A DNA stretch of 64,000 bases from Siphonodentalium dalli (GCA_032622095.1 CP136061.1:10619287-10683286); one strand, 5' to 3'; shown: positions 22,304 to 33,376, counted from the first letter of the stretch. Numbers and translations: made by a program. The notes: generated from the sequence alone by a model not told the origin.

Positions 22304-23563
22304 ATGGAAGGAATATTCACGGAAACAGATAGGGTTCTCTATGGGCCGGACAATAATGTTCCTGGGGTGGACACCAATGACATTGTGCCATCATATGTGC
22401 ATGGATGCGAAACTCAGACGCAAGTCACTGAAAGCTCATCAGTTCCCTACCATCGTGATGATAACATTAATTGTAATGAAGCAATGGAAAAACTAAACGA
22501 GATGGCCTCTCTAAATTTGCGGGAACCCACAGACCTCTCTGCTTCGTTTGTTAAGTTAACAGAAACGGGCCCCACGACAGTTGACTTCAGTACATATCTG
22601 TCATGGGTTCTTCAATATGTTCGGAATACGCCAAAAGGGAATGTTGTCGATGTCCTATTAAAGGCAACACAGTGGCGTGCTGCAACTCTAAAAGAAATGC
22701 GAGCCTCCATATTCGACGAAATCATCAAATTGGCAAAATCTGGAAGACTTGACATTAATCTGAACTCCTCCCTCAAGCAAAGGCGAGTCAACCGAGAAAT
22801 TTCAGCTGACAGGGAAACAACGCTTGCGGTGAAATATTCCCACGACATTTATCAAATGATGTTGTGCATTCTGGATGAGAAACCCGACCATATGTCAGAG
22901 TTGTTAACAGCGCCTAAAGTTATGATCAGCAACCAACATGACATACCCGAGTATTCTGAAATCTCCAATTCACCAAAGGATATATTGGAAAATATTGCCA
23001 ACTCGACTCAATTTGGACCAGTTCACAGCTTATCAGATTTATATAAAACTGTTTCGGAAATGAAGGAGCAAAATAAAACATATTCTGCCAAACTAGCCAA
23101 AGCAATGAATACTCTCATGGACAGACTGAACAATAATGACACACTCTTAAACCAGTTATCCGAGAGAATTGATAAAATGGAGGAACAAATTGAGGTGAAT
23201 CAGCTTGACATCGAGCGTACGGCCGATGAAAGATGCTCAGGTGTTTCGAAACTGAAAAGCGATATACGAGATATTAAAATGGACAAGGAATCAATGCACG
23301 ATGAAATACAGTCGCTGACAAGATCTGTTAATTCCAACACAGGGTATATAGGAACAATGAAAGGCAAAAATAAACAAAAACAACAAAAACTTCCAAAACA
23401 GAATGTGAAAACCTGTGACCCAAACAAGGATGCCACTGATTCTAAAATAAATTCTGACGAAAATTCAAATTCCTTACATGATGATGTTACTCGCCACTCG
23501 AAGAAAGTGTTAATGCGACGGTGGAACCTGAGTCAAAACCAACTGAAACTGATGACCGCATAG
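22304..23563 (+). CDS. LINE ORF1, N-terminal part (coiled coil)
   Basis: A 419-codon frame starts at ATG 22304 (context ACCATGG). The protein is hydrophilic. Residues about 245-350 (from DLYKTVSEMKEQNKTYSAKL through LNQLSERIDKMEEQIEVNQ to ESMHDEIQSLTRSV) form heptad-rich coiled coil. This suggests self-association like other LINE ORF1 proteins, which bind element RNA. A Lys/Gln-rich segment (KGKNKQKQQKLPKQN) follows. The frame ends shortly after entering the overlap with the next frame. The last 12-25 residues are probably not genuine, because coding character continues in the 23485-24321 frame. Confidence 0.85.
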   Translation: MEGIFTETDRVLYGPDNNVPGVDTNDIVPSYVHGCETQTQVTESSSVPYHRDDNINCNEAMEKLNEMASLNLREPTDLSASFVKLTETGPTTVDFSTYLSWVLQYVRNTPKGNVVDVLLKATQWRAATLKEMRASIFDEIIKLAKSGRLDINLNSSLKQRRVNREISADRETTLAVKYSHDIYQMMLCILDEKPDHMSELLTAPKVMISNQHDIPEYSEISNSPKDILENIANSTQFGPVHSLSDLYKTVSEMKEQNKTYSAKLAKAMNTLMDRLNNNDTLLNQLSERIDKMEEQIEVNQLDIERTADERCSGVSKLKSDIRDIKMDKESMHDEIQSLTRSVNSNTGYIGTMKGKNKQKQQKLPKQNVKTCDPNKDATDSKINSDENSNSLHDDVTRHSKKVLMRRWNLSQNQLKLMTA

Positions 23564-24321
23564 AGTCAAAGTGTATGGACAAACTGAATATAAAACTAAA
23601 CAAATTCTCACGAGAGATTGCCGGTCTTTTCCAGGACTTCTCCACTCATACTATGAATGGAATTAATAATAGATTAAACCACATGTACAACCAACAGCAG
23701 ATGTTTAATCAACAGTTACTTACTGCTAGTCCCAACAAAGTTGTTACCAGCAGCCCAATCAACCAGGACACTAAGTCCTATAACTCTATTCCAGTTGACG
23801 ACTTCGAGGAGTCGTACATCGACCGCACATATGCTGAGGTCACTCGAAATGCAAATACAAGACAAGGCAATAATTCGAGAGAGAGAAATAACACAAACAC
23901 TACTAATCAAAAGAGACCACCAACGACTTATGAAAATGACGACAATCTCCAACAACGTCGCCCTAACGTTCAACACCACAGGAGACACAGGTCGCCACCA
24001 AGTGATAGTCAGACGGAAAATTCAATGCGCAGCAAACACAACACGCCGATAAATACAATCCGAGTATTTGTCGGTAACTTGCTCGACAGTGTTACTCCAG
24101 AAGCAATTCAGGACTATCTCACCGACGCCGGCGTTCGCTTCTCAATTGTTCGCATGATGCATAGTAGGAAAGAACATACTGTTTCTGCCAGAATAAATAT
24201 ACACGAAGATGACATGGCAAAAGTAATCAATAAGAACTTCTGGCCGCGTCAAGTATTCTGTCGACTCTGGCTGTCTCAAAATGATTTCGATAGACGACAA
24301 ACCCAGTATAATGGGAATTGA
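23485..24321 (+). CDS. LINE ORF1, C-terminal part (RRM-like domain), shifted frame
   Basis: The frame is open from 23485, overlaps the preceding one by 79 nt, and has no ATG at its start. It encodes a second acidic/Asn-rich segment (KLNIKLNKFSREIAGLFQDF), a low-complexity Asn/Arg-rich linker (NSRERNNTNTTNQKR) and a domain beginning IRVFVGNLLDSVTPEAIQDY and ending QVFCRLWLSQNDF. The VFVGNL box with a following helix and strands resembles an RNA-recognition motif, as found in ORF1 proteins of several LINE clades. Joining to the upstream frame needs a shift of -1 (or +2). The simplest view is a one-base indel in this copy; programmed frameshifting is the alternative. Confidence 0.78.
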   Translation, partial: CYSPLEESVNATVEPESKPTETDDRIESKCMDKLNIKLNKFSREIAGLFQDFSTHTMNGINNRLNHMYNQQQMFNQQLLTASPNKVVTSSPINQDTKSYNSIPVDDFEESYIDRTYAEVTRNANTRQGNNSRERNNTNTTNQKRPPTTYENDDNLQQRRPNVQHHRRHRSPPSDSQTENSMRSKHNTPINTIRVFVGNLLDSVTPEAIQDYLTDAGVRFSIVRMMHSRKEHTVSARINIHEDDMAKVINKNFWPRQVFCRLWLSQNDFDRRQTQYNGN

Positions 24322-24415
24322 ACATATAATTATGTCATATGGTTTATGCTACTCTGGCTTCTTTTTCTTGTTATACCTCATTGTACTCATGTTGTATATC
24401 TTACTGTAATTGACA

Positions 24416-27400
24416 ATGTCACATGCACAGATAGCTATAGCCACTTGGAATTGTACTGGTCTTTCGGCATCAGCTGATTCCATATCCGGTGCCTACTTAA
24501 ATGACATGATTCACGAGAGGAACATAGATATATGTGGTATCAGTGAACATTGGCTGCACGAACACAACCCTCATATACTCGAACCTATGCTAGTCAACTA
24601 CAAATGTCACATTGTGTGTGATTTCTCTCAAAGGCTACCCCATCAGCGGGGGAGACATAAAGGTGGCGTGGCCCTTATATGGAAAGAAGTTCTAGACCCC
24701 TATGTATCAACCATACAAATTGATGACGATAGAATTTGTGGTATCCAAGTTGAATTACCTGATGCAGATTACCTATACATATTCCAAGTGTATCTACCGT
24801 CAACCAACTATACAGACGAATTTCATTTACAATATACACAAGCACTCGGTGATATCATAGATACTTACTTTTCTCTTGGTCATGTTATTATCATGGGCGA
24901 TTTCAACTGTACTCTTTCAAGATCACGTCCGCGAGACAACTCTCTCCGCAGAGTACTCGAACCAAAACAGTTTGTACCAGTAAATGAAAGTAACCTTTGC
25001 GCTGGCAGAAAAGCAACTTGTGTTCCTGCCACTGGTGGTGAGGGCACATCTATTGATTATGTGTTGTATTCACAGAGAGACATTTATATGACTCTCGTGC
25101 ATGCTGAAATTATTGATGATGACGTTACTGATATTTCTAACCATAGACCAATTGTATGTTTATTCAGATGTGACATTCAAGCCGACAGTTCCAAACGGGG
25201 ATCTAACTCTACCCCCTTGTATAACTGGAAGAAATTTAGATCCTCACCAAACTTAATGAGTCAGTATAAATATACTCTAGCATCGCTTCTTCCACAAAGC
25301 TATAACATAAATAGCAGAGGCGATGTAGACGCTCTTTATAATAATATTATTTCAGCTATTCAGCGAGCGTCGAGTGAAATAATTCCACAAAAAACATTCA
25401 AAAGCCACCTCAAACCGTTTTGGAACAGTCACTTGAAGGACTTGCACGCTCATATGACAACAAGCAGACGGAATTGGATCACTGCTGGTAGACCTCGGGA
25501 AGTTGATAATGCTTTATATGGAGAATATAAGTCTAGAAAATGCGCCTTCAGACGGGAGTTTAGGCAATGCTGCAATCAACATTTGAGTGATCGTAGCAAT
25601 GAGCTAGACACCGCTGCTGAAGTAGATCAAGGGTCATTCTTTAAAATAATAAATTCTAGGCGAAATTATGAGAATAGACCAAACAAGATTTTTGAATACA
25701 ACGGGGCAACTTTAAGAAATTCCTCAGAAATATCAGATGGGTGGGCCGACTACTTTGAGTCACTATACAAACCCTTGGTACACGATAGCTTTGACGAGAA
25801 CCACCTTCAAATTGTGAACGACACCGTCGCAGACCTCGCCAATGGCCAATACTGTAAAACGGGGAGTAACTCTAAATATGTCACTGAACCTGTACTTGAA
25901 GATGAAGTCGAGAACACGCTCAAAACACTCAACTTGAACAAAGCTTCGGGGTGGGATAATGTTTATAATGAACACTTGGTCCTTGGTGGTACAGCATTGA
26001 TCAAATGCCTAACTGCACTATTGACGGGTATCATGATGTTTTCTCATATACCAGAACCGGCTAAGATTGGGATAATCGTTCCTCTGTACAAAGGAGGCAA
26101 CAAACCCCGAAAGTTATTTGACAGCTATCGGGCGATAACCCTGCTCCCTGCCATTTACAAATTGCTCGAAAAAATAATTTTATTAAGACTAGAGTATCGT
26201 GTTCCTGATATGATCAAAGTACATGCATTGCAACACGGCTTCCAGAAGGGTATCAACTGTCTCATGGACTCGTTTCTTATATACGAATCTAAAGAATTTG
26301 CATCAGAAAACGACAGTAAGTTGTTCACATGTTTCCTTGATGTCCAGAAGGCATTTGATACCGTATGGATAAATGGTCTTCTCTATAAACTTCATCTCCT
26401 CGGTTTTGATGAGAAAATATGGCTACTGTTTCATCAAATGCTTACAGGTACTTCTTGTCATGTAAAATATGGGAATTGTCAGTCCAGAAAATTTCAGATA
26501 GAGCAGGGAACAAAACAAGGGGGCGTCATTTCACCTCTGTTCTACATGCTCTTCGTTGATCAGCTCTTAACAGAGCTTGCAAATTCGGGAGCAGGACTAA
26601 ATATGTTCTCTATAAATTGTTCATGCCCGACACAAGCCGATGATATGACATTGATCTCTGTTTCGGAAAATGGCCTGCAGCACTTAATGAATATATGCAC
26701 AAACTACAGTCGCAAATGGAGATATAAATATAATGAACAAAAGACAGTAGTTATTGTCTTCAATGAAAGCAAGAACGAGCACACTAAGGCTAGTTGTAAT
26801 AGGGCATGGACTCTTTGTGGAAAACAACTGTCTGAGGTAGAGAGTTTGGTTCACTTAGGCGTCCCTATACACAAGTTCAATCACAAAGGTAACGCCATAG
26901 ACGTAATAAAAACAAAACTCAGATCTAGCTATTTCTCACTGTCGAACATAGGTATGTATGCAGGTGGTATAACCCCAACAAGCAGTAGGAAATTATACAC
27001 ATCCATCGTTTTACCAAGGGGCCTCTTCGGATGCGAACTTCTGTGTGGTATGACTGATTCAGATATTTTGTCTCTGGAAAGAACGCACCGATTTTGTCTT
27101 AAAAAGATTCAAGGTCTTCATTATCAAACACGTACCAACATCGCAGAAGGGTTAATGGGTATCGGAAACGCTCAAAGTTTTATTGACAAAAAGAAGCTCC
27201 TATTTTTCAGCAGTTTGTGTACTCTCAGTACAGAGAAGGCAGCCAAATCTGTATTCTTGCTAAGGCTGCACTCTTTCTTCATAACTGGTGTTTCTAAGTA
27301 TTCATTCATTGCCGACATTGTAGATATCATTGAGAGCCACCAGTTGATGCCATACCTTACCAATTATGTATCTCATAGTGATTTCCCAACAAAGCAGATT

Positions 27401-27931
27401 TGGAAAGATATAGTGCGCAAGGCAATTTCCGATTATACAGAATCCGAATGGGAAAGCGCGGCGAGCGACAAATCACTCCATCGCTTTCATAACATACACC
27501 CAAAGTTAACTGTCTCTCACCTGTGGCGCTGCTGTCGAAAATTCCCAAGACACAAAATAGCATACCTGACTGTGGCTGGAATCATAGCTTGTACTGGGTC
27601 CGTATCACTAACTTGTAGCAAGTGTGGTGGGGATTACGATGATCTCCCCTTACATGTTATTATGAACTGCCCAGCGATTGCGAAATACCGCAATGATTTA
27701 TGGTATGAACTGATGAATAAATTCGATATTCCATGTATTCTAAAACTTGATAGCCTCAGTCCAGACATCCAATTAAATGTTTTCCTCACTGCACGGCCAA
27801 GAGAATTGTTCGATATCGTTCGTGAAGCTGACAAGTTCACAGACTTCATGGTCTGTAGCACATATTGCCTGTGGCATGCTTATCACACAATTCAGACAAG
27901 TCTAATCGACAACGCGGAAGTTAAGTTATAA
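24416..27931 (+). CDS. LINE ORF2: endonuclease and reverse transcriptase
   Basis: A 1,171-codon frame from ATG 24416, preceded by an in-frame TAA at 24407. Residues 9-250 form an AP-type endonuclease: ATWNCTGL, GISEHW, FQVYLPST, IMGDFNCTL, SIDYVLYS and SNHRPI. These supply the Asn, Glu, Tyr, Asp-Asn and His of the active site. The reverse transcriptase follows: LNKASGWDNV, then motif A FLDVQKAFDTVW (about 640), motif B EQGTKQGGVISPLFYML (about 700) and motif C TQADDMTLIS (about 741), carrying both catalytic Asp pairs. A C-x2-C-x9-H-x4-C knuckle (CSKCGGDYDDLPLHVIMNC, about 1067-1085) lies near the end. The enzyme would nick target DNA and prime cDNA synthesis there. All key residues seen are intact, so it may be recently active. 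QADD replaces the common F/Y-ADD. Confidence 0.95.
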   Translation: MSHAQIAIATWNCTGLSASADSISGAYLNDMIHERNIDICGISEHWLHEHNPHILEPMLVNYKCHIVCDFSQRLPHQRGRHKGGVALIWKEVLDPYVSTIQIDDDRICGIQVELPDADYLYIFQVYLPSTNYTDEFHLQYTQALGDIIDTYFSLGHVIIMGDFNCTLSRSRPRDNSLRRVLEPKQFVPVNESNLCAGRKATCVPATGGEGTSIDYVLYSQRDIYMTLVHAEIIDDDVTDISNHRPIVCLFRCDIQADSSKRGSNSTPLYNWKKFRSSPNLMSQYKYTLASLLPQSYNINSRGDVDALYNNIISAIQRASSEIIPQKTFKSHLKPFWNSHLKDLHAHMTTSRRNWITAGRPREVDNALYGEYKSRKCAFRREFRQCCNQHLSDRSNELDTAAEVDQGSFFKIINSRRNYENRPNKIFEYNGATLRNSSEISDGWADYFESLYKPLVHDSFDENHLQIVNDTVADLANGQYCKTGSNSKYVTEPVLEDEVENTLKTLNLNKASGWDNVYNEHLVLGGTALIKCLTALLTGIMMFSHIPEPAKIGIIVPLYKGGNKPRKLFDSYRAITLLPAIYKLLEKIILLRLEYRVPDMIKVHALQHGFQKGINCLMDSFLIYESKEFASENDSKLFTCFLDVQKAFDTVWINGLLYKLHLLGFDEKIWLLFHQMLTGTSCHVKYGNCQSRKFQIEQGTKQGGVISPLFYMLFVDQLLTELANSGAGLNMFSINCSCPTQADDMTLISVSENGLQHLMNICTNYSRKWRYKYNEQKTVVIVFNESKNEHTKASCNRAWTLCGKQLSEVESLVHLGVPIHKFNHKGNAIDVIKTKLRSSYFSLSNIGMYAGGITPTSSRKLYTSIVLPRGLFGCELLCGMTDSDILSLERTHRFCLKKIQGLHYQTRTNIAEGLMGIGNAQSFIDKKKLLFFSSLCTLSTEKAAKSVFLLRLHSFFITGVSKYSFIADIVDIIESHQLMPYLTNYVSHSDFPTKQIWKDIVRKAISDYTESEWESAASDKSLHRFHNIHPKLTVSHLWRCCRKFPRHKIAYLTVAGIIACTGSVSLTCSKCGGDYDDLPLHVIMNCPAIAKYRNDLWYELMNKFDIPCILKLDSLSPDIQLNVFLTARPRELFDIVREADKFTDFMVCSTYCLWHAYHTIQTSLIDNAEVKL

Positions 27932-28088
27932 GAACAACAGCTAAGAAACTCAACATAACATTGATTGCATAGTACAAAATCTAATACATGTGTCTAAATA
28001 CTATTTCATGTTCATGAACCATACATTGAATATGCATATATGCATCTGTATACATACAGTCAATTAGTATAACTGTCTACCTGTCTGT

Positions 28089-28600
28089 GTGTCAGTAGAC
28101 TCAAGTATTCAAGATGTGTATATGTGCTTGTGTTTATACGCTTATAGCCTGCGGGTGGTCTGCTGTGTGTATGTGTGTGTGGCGATGGGCCATGCGTCTG
28201 TGCGATGTATGTTTGTCTGCGCGCTGTGTGTGTGTATACTTATATGTATATATATATATATATGTGTGTATGTATGTATGTATGTGTATATGTATGTATA
28301 TATATATGTATGTATGTATGTGCATGTATATGTATATGTGTGTATATATGTATATATATATGTGTATATATATATAGCACCGTGGCATGTGAGCACATGT
28401 ATATGTATTACTTGTATTTTTTATGCATGTGTGAATATCTGTCTGTGTGTGAGTATGGATATGTATGTGTGCATGTGTGCACATTGAATGTATTAGTGTG
28501 GGATTTGCATGTATGGGGGCGTGCGAGTATGCACGATGGGTGTCTGTAAGCATCAATATATACATGGGTGTATGTACGTGTGCGTATGCTTGCTGAGCTC
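28089..28600. repeat. TG/TA-rich microsatellite in the LINE 3' region
   Basis: Interrupted TGTA, TATA and TGTG runs, densest at 28160-28380. All long frames over it (both strands) are low-complexity artefacts. It lies between ORF2 and the polyadenylation signal, so it is part of the 3' UTR of this LINE copy. Confidence 0.85.
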
Positions 28601-28712
28601 TTAGCGACTATTCTTTGTTGTTATGTCCACTGTATATATGTTTACTGTTCTTGTATTATTTGAATTTCCTTTTGTCAATTTATATTATTCATAACTGTCC
28701 GTGAATGGAGGA

Positions 28713-28718
28713 AATAAA
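28713..28718 (+). terminator. AATAAA polyadenylation signal of the LINE
   Basis: GGAAATAAAGATATATATG lies 11 bp before the junction with the satellite. This is the position expected for the end of the LINE transcript. No long A tail is present. Confidence 0.7.
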
Positions 28719-28729
28719 GATATATATGT

Positions 28730-28778
28730 AAATCGCTAATGGGATAGTTCAGCACAATGTGTCGTAAATCGCTAATGG
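28730..28778. repeat. 36-bp satellite resumed after the LINE
   Basis: Just over one unit (AATCGCTAATGGGATAGTTC and the following CACAATGTGTCG block) identical in type to array 1. It shows that the LINE landed within the array. Confidence 0.93.
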
Positions 28779-28819
28779 ATATGATAGCATATGATAATTT
28801 ATTCACAATATACACATCT

Positions 28820-30430
28820 ATATCTATATTTGCGAATGTCTGTCTGTGTTCTATAGAAGTTCACAGGGGACCACCTAGATGATGCCAAAGGTGTCTACTA
28901 TGAGTAGCTTTTTACGAGAAAGATAATGGTCGGGTTTAGAATTTTCTAAAGTGCCGCCGTTGTTATCAGGGGCAGAAAAGGGGGAGGGGCAAAACAAAAA
29001 TTGTCGATGATTGTCACCCAACGTATATATAATCATCTCCATAATATGAAGAATCTAATGGCGTGGTTTAAATATGGCAAAATTCGCGGCGTTCGCGTCA
29101 GGGGTGCCCGGAAGGGGGGGGGGGGGCAGATTTTTTTTCTGTCCCGATTGCCACGAACCTTACATATAATCATCCCCATGATATGAAGAATCCAATGGTG
29201 TGGTTTAAATATGTCAAAAGTGGCGTCGATTGAGTCAGTGGTGAACGGAAGGGGAGATGGGCACCAAAATTGATAAAACTAATTTTAGCGCCGATTTCCA
29301 CCAAATTGATATATATTCTTCTTCATGATACAAGGAATCTAATTGTGCGATTCAATAACGCCAAATTGTTGCTTTTGGCAATTTCCACCAAATTGATACA
29401 CGTTCCTATCCAGAATACGAGGAATTTAATCGTGATTTAAAGACACCATAGTGGTGCTGCTTGGGTGAGAGATGGAGATGGGAGGGATTGGCACCAAATT
29501 TGATAAAGGAGTGTAATCGTGTAGTTTAAGGATGTCACAAGTTGGTCCATTCGAGGCAGTGGTGTATAGAGGTGAGAGGGACACAAAAAATTATATCTAT
29601 ATGTTTAGTGCCGATTTCCGGCAGATTGATACATATTCTTCTCCGTGATACGAGGAAGCGTATCGTGTGGTTTAGATACACCAAATTGGTGCCCTATGGG
29701 TGAGAGATATGGGGACCTCAAATTTGATACGAATTTGTATACTGCCCAATTTTCATCAATTTCATATATATGCATCTCTAATCTCTAATGAGTCTTAGTG
29801 TGTGCAGCTTGAGTCCAAAAATAGGGACGGGAGGGTCACCAAAACTGACACAAAATATTGTTAGTACCAATTACCATCAAATTCAGACACGTTCTTCTCA
29901 AATGATACAATAAATAAAATCGTTCTGCCGTCTGTCTTTTTGTCTGTCTGGGTGCGTTCTATATATAACTTCACACGGAACAATCGAGATGGCACCAAGG
30001 CGTTCTAAGAGGGGTAACTTTTTACAAGGAAGATAATGGTGCGGGTTAACATTTTCTAAAATGACGCTGTTGGTGGGAGGGGAAATTTTAAAAATATGGT
30101 GAAATATTTTTGTCGCCGATTTCCACCAAACGAATACACAATCACCTTCGCAATATGGCGTTGTTCGAGTCAGCGTTGCATCAACAATTGATTTAATAAA
30201 CCAAATTCCACCAAATTCATACACGTTTTTCTCTAATGATATACCATGAATTAAATCACACTTGGTGTCGTTTGCGTCACGGATGGCGAGCGGATATGCA
30301 CTATCATTGATTAGATTGCTATTCGCCGATATCCACATATAAGTCATATACAGTCACCAGGCCATCTCCATATCATTGGGGCGTTCACATTTCACGATCC
30401 CGACATATGGTGACCCACATAAGTCATTTG
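28820..30430. repeat. Degenerate tandem family with CCACCAAATTGATACA unit
   Basis: About eleven diverged copies, 90-145 bp apart, of a unit with CCACCAAATTGATACACATTC, a GATACGAGGAATCTAAT-type block, TGTGGTTTAAA and a GTGG-GGGAGATGGG-type block. A second module (GTCTGTCTG, ATAACTTCACA, GGAACAA--GAGATG and TTTTTACAAGGAAGATAATGG) occurs at 28835-28990 and again at 29925-30075, so the array has a higher-order layout of about 1.1 kb. Similar units in the opposite orientation occur at 33905-34240. Non-coding by appearance. Confidence 0.75.
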
Positions 30431-32096
30431 AACAATTATATCTTCCTAACAGTCATATTTATATGTGAATGCCAGTCAATGCATTCACACAATGAGCTAG
30501 CAAAAAGAGATAACTAGAAGAAGCATTAAACCTATATTTATCATTCTATTGAGAGATACATATATTCGTGCAAACTGAGAGACATCGAACCGTCAGAGGA
30601 TTGCATATACATGTATATAATAAAAAAATAGTCTGTTCCATTCAATAGAGTTTCCACAAAAAGTTACAATTTGTCAAGACATATGGAAGGCCTTTTCAAA
30701 AATAGTGGTCACAGTGTGCAGTCAAATATAGATTCTTCTTATATACAAGAAAATTCAGTTAGTAGCACAAGACTTTTCAGGATCCTACCAATACTGACAT
30801 CTGACAAGGGTTTTAGAACAGACTCATCGACTGACATAAACAACTCAAAATCTCGCTATGTGCCTGGCACATGTAGCTGATATACATGTATATGCGTTTA
30901 AATTAAGGATATTTAGGCAATATATAGCACCATGAACAGATGAGCACCTGGAAATTTCTTGGAAACATCTGTATCTTCATGGAGATATGATAGCCAGGTG
31001 TCCTCGAGATCTTAGTCCAACCCACTAGATTGATTGATACATCTCAATATGTAAAACCCAATTATCATCTTGTATCGAACTAATGTGTTTATGATGTTCA
31101 TGTATCATATTATAACGTCTATTGTATACACAGTTGTAAATAAATAAATACTTCATTATTGGTGGAACGGATTAATCGCGATAAACAGAATGACAATTGG
31201 CTAGGTGAGCCACTACTTATATTCCATGACGGTAACAATCATGTTTTGTGATGCTATATGAATATACATTTCATGAGAAAACGTATAACACTTTAAGCAA
31301 GAGCATTCCATATTCCCATCACATATCCGCATCATACATTAACCTGGGCAACGCCTGGTAACCCTGCTAGTAAATAATACAATGGCAGTAACATATAATA
31401 AAGTAAATGCTGCATATATTGTTGGGCGTTAGCGTAGCCCGATCGGGCTGTCTTCCTGCTACACCCTAAAACAAGTATCACTATAATAAATTGCTCAGAT
31501 GGCTTGTATTTGATATTCACGCACACATACAGACTACATGTATAATCATATAAAACTATCGAGAAACTAGTTTTAGGGCACATCACAAACAAGTGGTGGT
31601 GTGGTTGTGATCCAATCCAGACGATTTGTAAGATCGAAGATGTACAATATCTCCGTAGGAATGTTTTGAACATTTCAGATTTTCTGAAACATATACACAA
31701 CTTCGGTACCAGTTCCAGTTCCATGGCATATTAAGAACAAAATATTTTGTTTTTGTTGTTACAACGGATTGACGCGGGAGATACCACCATCTTTAGTTCA
31801 GTAAACAAGATAGGAATTACCTATGTATATCGCTGGAAAGTCTTGTTCTTGAGTGGGGTGTTGGGATATTCAAATTGACAGTATCACATACATATAATGT
31901 TTATATGTATGTCTGGTGGTATAGGGTTATAGTGAGAAATCATAATGCGTGGCATGTTTAGGAACGAGAACATGATTATGCATCGAGTATAACAATGAGT
32001 CTTCATATTATTTATAGAGCACAGTCGGGACATCCTTTGTTTTACAGCGTACATTTTCTTGTTAATTTCTTAGCATGGCTATCTGTAAACGCTTCT
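30431..32096. other. No gene recognised
   Basis: A 69-codon frame at 30671-30880 (plus) is followed by a GTTGTAAATAAATAAATAC end near 31132-31150, which could be the 3' end of another decayed retroelement. A 130-codon minus frame at 31332-31724 has no recognisable domain. Confidence 0.35.
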
Positions 32097-32099
32097 TCA

Positions 32100-32507
32100 A
32101 TGTGTGCCTGATTTGGTAAGATGTATAGTCTTTTTCCATGTTGTTCCATGGTGTAGGGAGGCGTGGTGGGGTACTGTTCCTGACCAGTCAGTTCTAGGTA
32201 GTTCTAACAGTACTGGATTCGGATGTCTTGGTGTTGATTTTGCTCGTTTATTGTACATCATTCCAAAAAAGACGCGGTCATGCATGAAAATGGAGGAATT
32301 GAGAGTCATATATTGTAAGTCATATATTTTCAAGATATTCTCTCTTTTAAAGAGTGGATATGTGTGACCCCTGTACTTCTTACTGCCTATTATACACATT
32401 ACTTTTTTTTGTAATAGGAATATTTTCTTGACTTCCGAAACATGACCCCATATTTGGATACCATAAACTAAGTGGCTTTGAATCAGTGCATAGTACAATG
32501 TTTTCAA
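32100..32507 (-). pseudogene. Non-LTR retrotransposon RT thumb remnant
   Basis: The minus-strand frame MKTLYYALIQSHLVYGIQIW, then KKIFLLQKKVMCIIGSKKYR, HTYPLFKRENILKIYDLQY matches the post-catalytic region of CR1-like RTs (LYYALIHSHL-YGI-IWG; LQKKA-R-I; PLFK---ILKL-D). Both catalytic motifs are missing. Downstream residues are out of frame. It ends where satellite array 2 begins. Confidence 0.85.
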
Positions 32508-32574
32508 CGCTTTACTTGGAAAAAATGTTTCATCTTATTGATGCAGTAGACTGTATGTGATAATTCGGAGCAGA

Positions 32575-33376
32575 TTATGGGATAGCTCAGCACAATGTGT
32601 CGCATATCGCTAATTGGATAGCTCAGCACAATGCGGCGTATATCTCTAATGGGATAGTTCAACACAATGTGTCGTATATATCTAATTGAATAGCTCAGCA
32701 CAATGCAGCGTATATCTCTAATGGGATAGCTCAGCACAATGTGTCGCATATCGCTAATTGGATAGCTCAGCACAATGCGGCGTATATCTCTAATGGGATA
32801 GCTCAACTCAATGTGTCGTATATATCTAATTGGATAGCTCAACACAATGTCTCGTACATGTATATCGCTAATGGGATAGCTCAGCACAATGTGCCGTATA
32901 TCTCTAAGGGGGTAGCTCAGCACAATGTGTCGATTGTCGCTAATGTGATAGTTCAGCACAATGTGTCGTATATCGCTAATGGAATAGCTCTGCACAATGT
33001 GTCGTATATCGCTAATGGAATAGCTCAGCACAATGTGTCGTATATCGCTAATGGGATAGCTCAGCACAATGTGTCGTATATCGCTAATGGAATAGCTTTG
33101 CACAATGTGTCGTATATCGCTAATGGGATAGCTCAGCACAATGTGTCGTATATCGCTAATGGGATAGCTCAGCACAATGTGTCGTATATCGCTAATGGGA
33201 TAGCTCAGCACAATGTGTCGTATATCGCTAATGGGATAGCTCAGCACAATGTGTCGTGTATCGCTAATGGGATAGCTCAGCACAATGTGTCGTATATCGA
33301 TAATGGGATAGCTCAGCACAATGTGTCGTATATCGCTAATTGAATAGCTCAGCACAATGTGTCGTATATCGCCAAT
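32575..33376. repeat. 36-bp minisatellite array 2, about 22 copies
   Basis: Same unit as array 1 (GATAGCTCAGCACAATGTG, TCGTATATCGCTAATGG). The right half is homogeneous. The left half contains diverged units (GCGGCGTATATCTCTAAT, TTGGATAGCTC), an extra 6-bp unit near 32856 and more length variation. Open in register on both strands (283 codons minus, 200 plus) because the period is a multiple of three. Confidence 0.95.

Larger units (their letters stand above)
21875..28729 (+). mobile_element. Near-complete non-LTR retrotransposon (LINE), inserted in the 36-bp satellite
   Basis: The element has a 5' region, ORF1 (22304-24321, in two overlapping frames), a 94-bp spacer, ORF2 (24416-27931) and an 800-bp 3' region with a TG/TA microsatellite and an AATAAA signal. 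Its left edge is the end of satellite array 1 (ATATCGCTAACGG) and its right edge is a resumption of the same satellite (AAATCGCTAATGG). The insertion site is therefore visible, with a plausible 13-bp imperfect target duplication. ORF2 is uninterrupted over 1,171 codons. The copy is much younger than the other LINE remnants in the window. Clade assignment was not possible by eye; it has endonuclease plus RT and is unlike the YMDD family at 18388. Confidence 0.93.

Noticed and set aside
28089-28565. Overlapping frames of up to 143 codons rich in Tyr, Val, Cys or His, Thr, Ile
   Set aside because: They lie in the TG/TA microsatellite of the LINE 3' region and are open on both strands because of composition.
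32504-33355. 283-codon minus and 200-codon plus frames in satellite array 2
   Set aside because: Same reason: stop-free repeat units in register on both strands, with no start context or domain.
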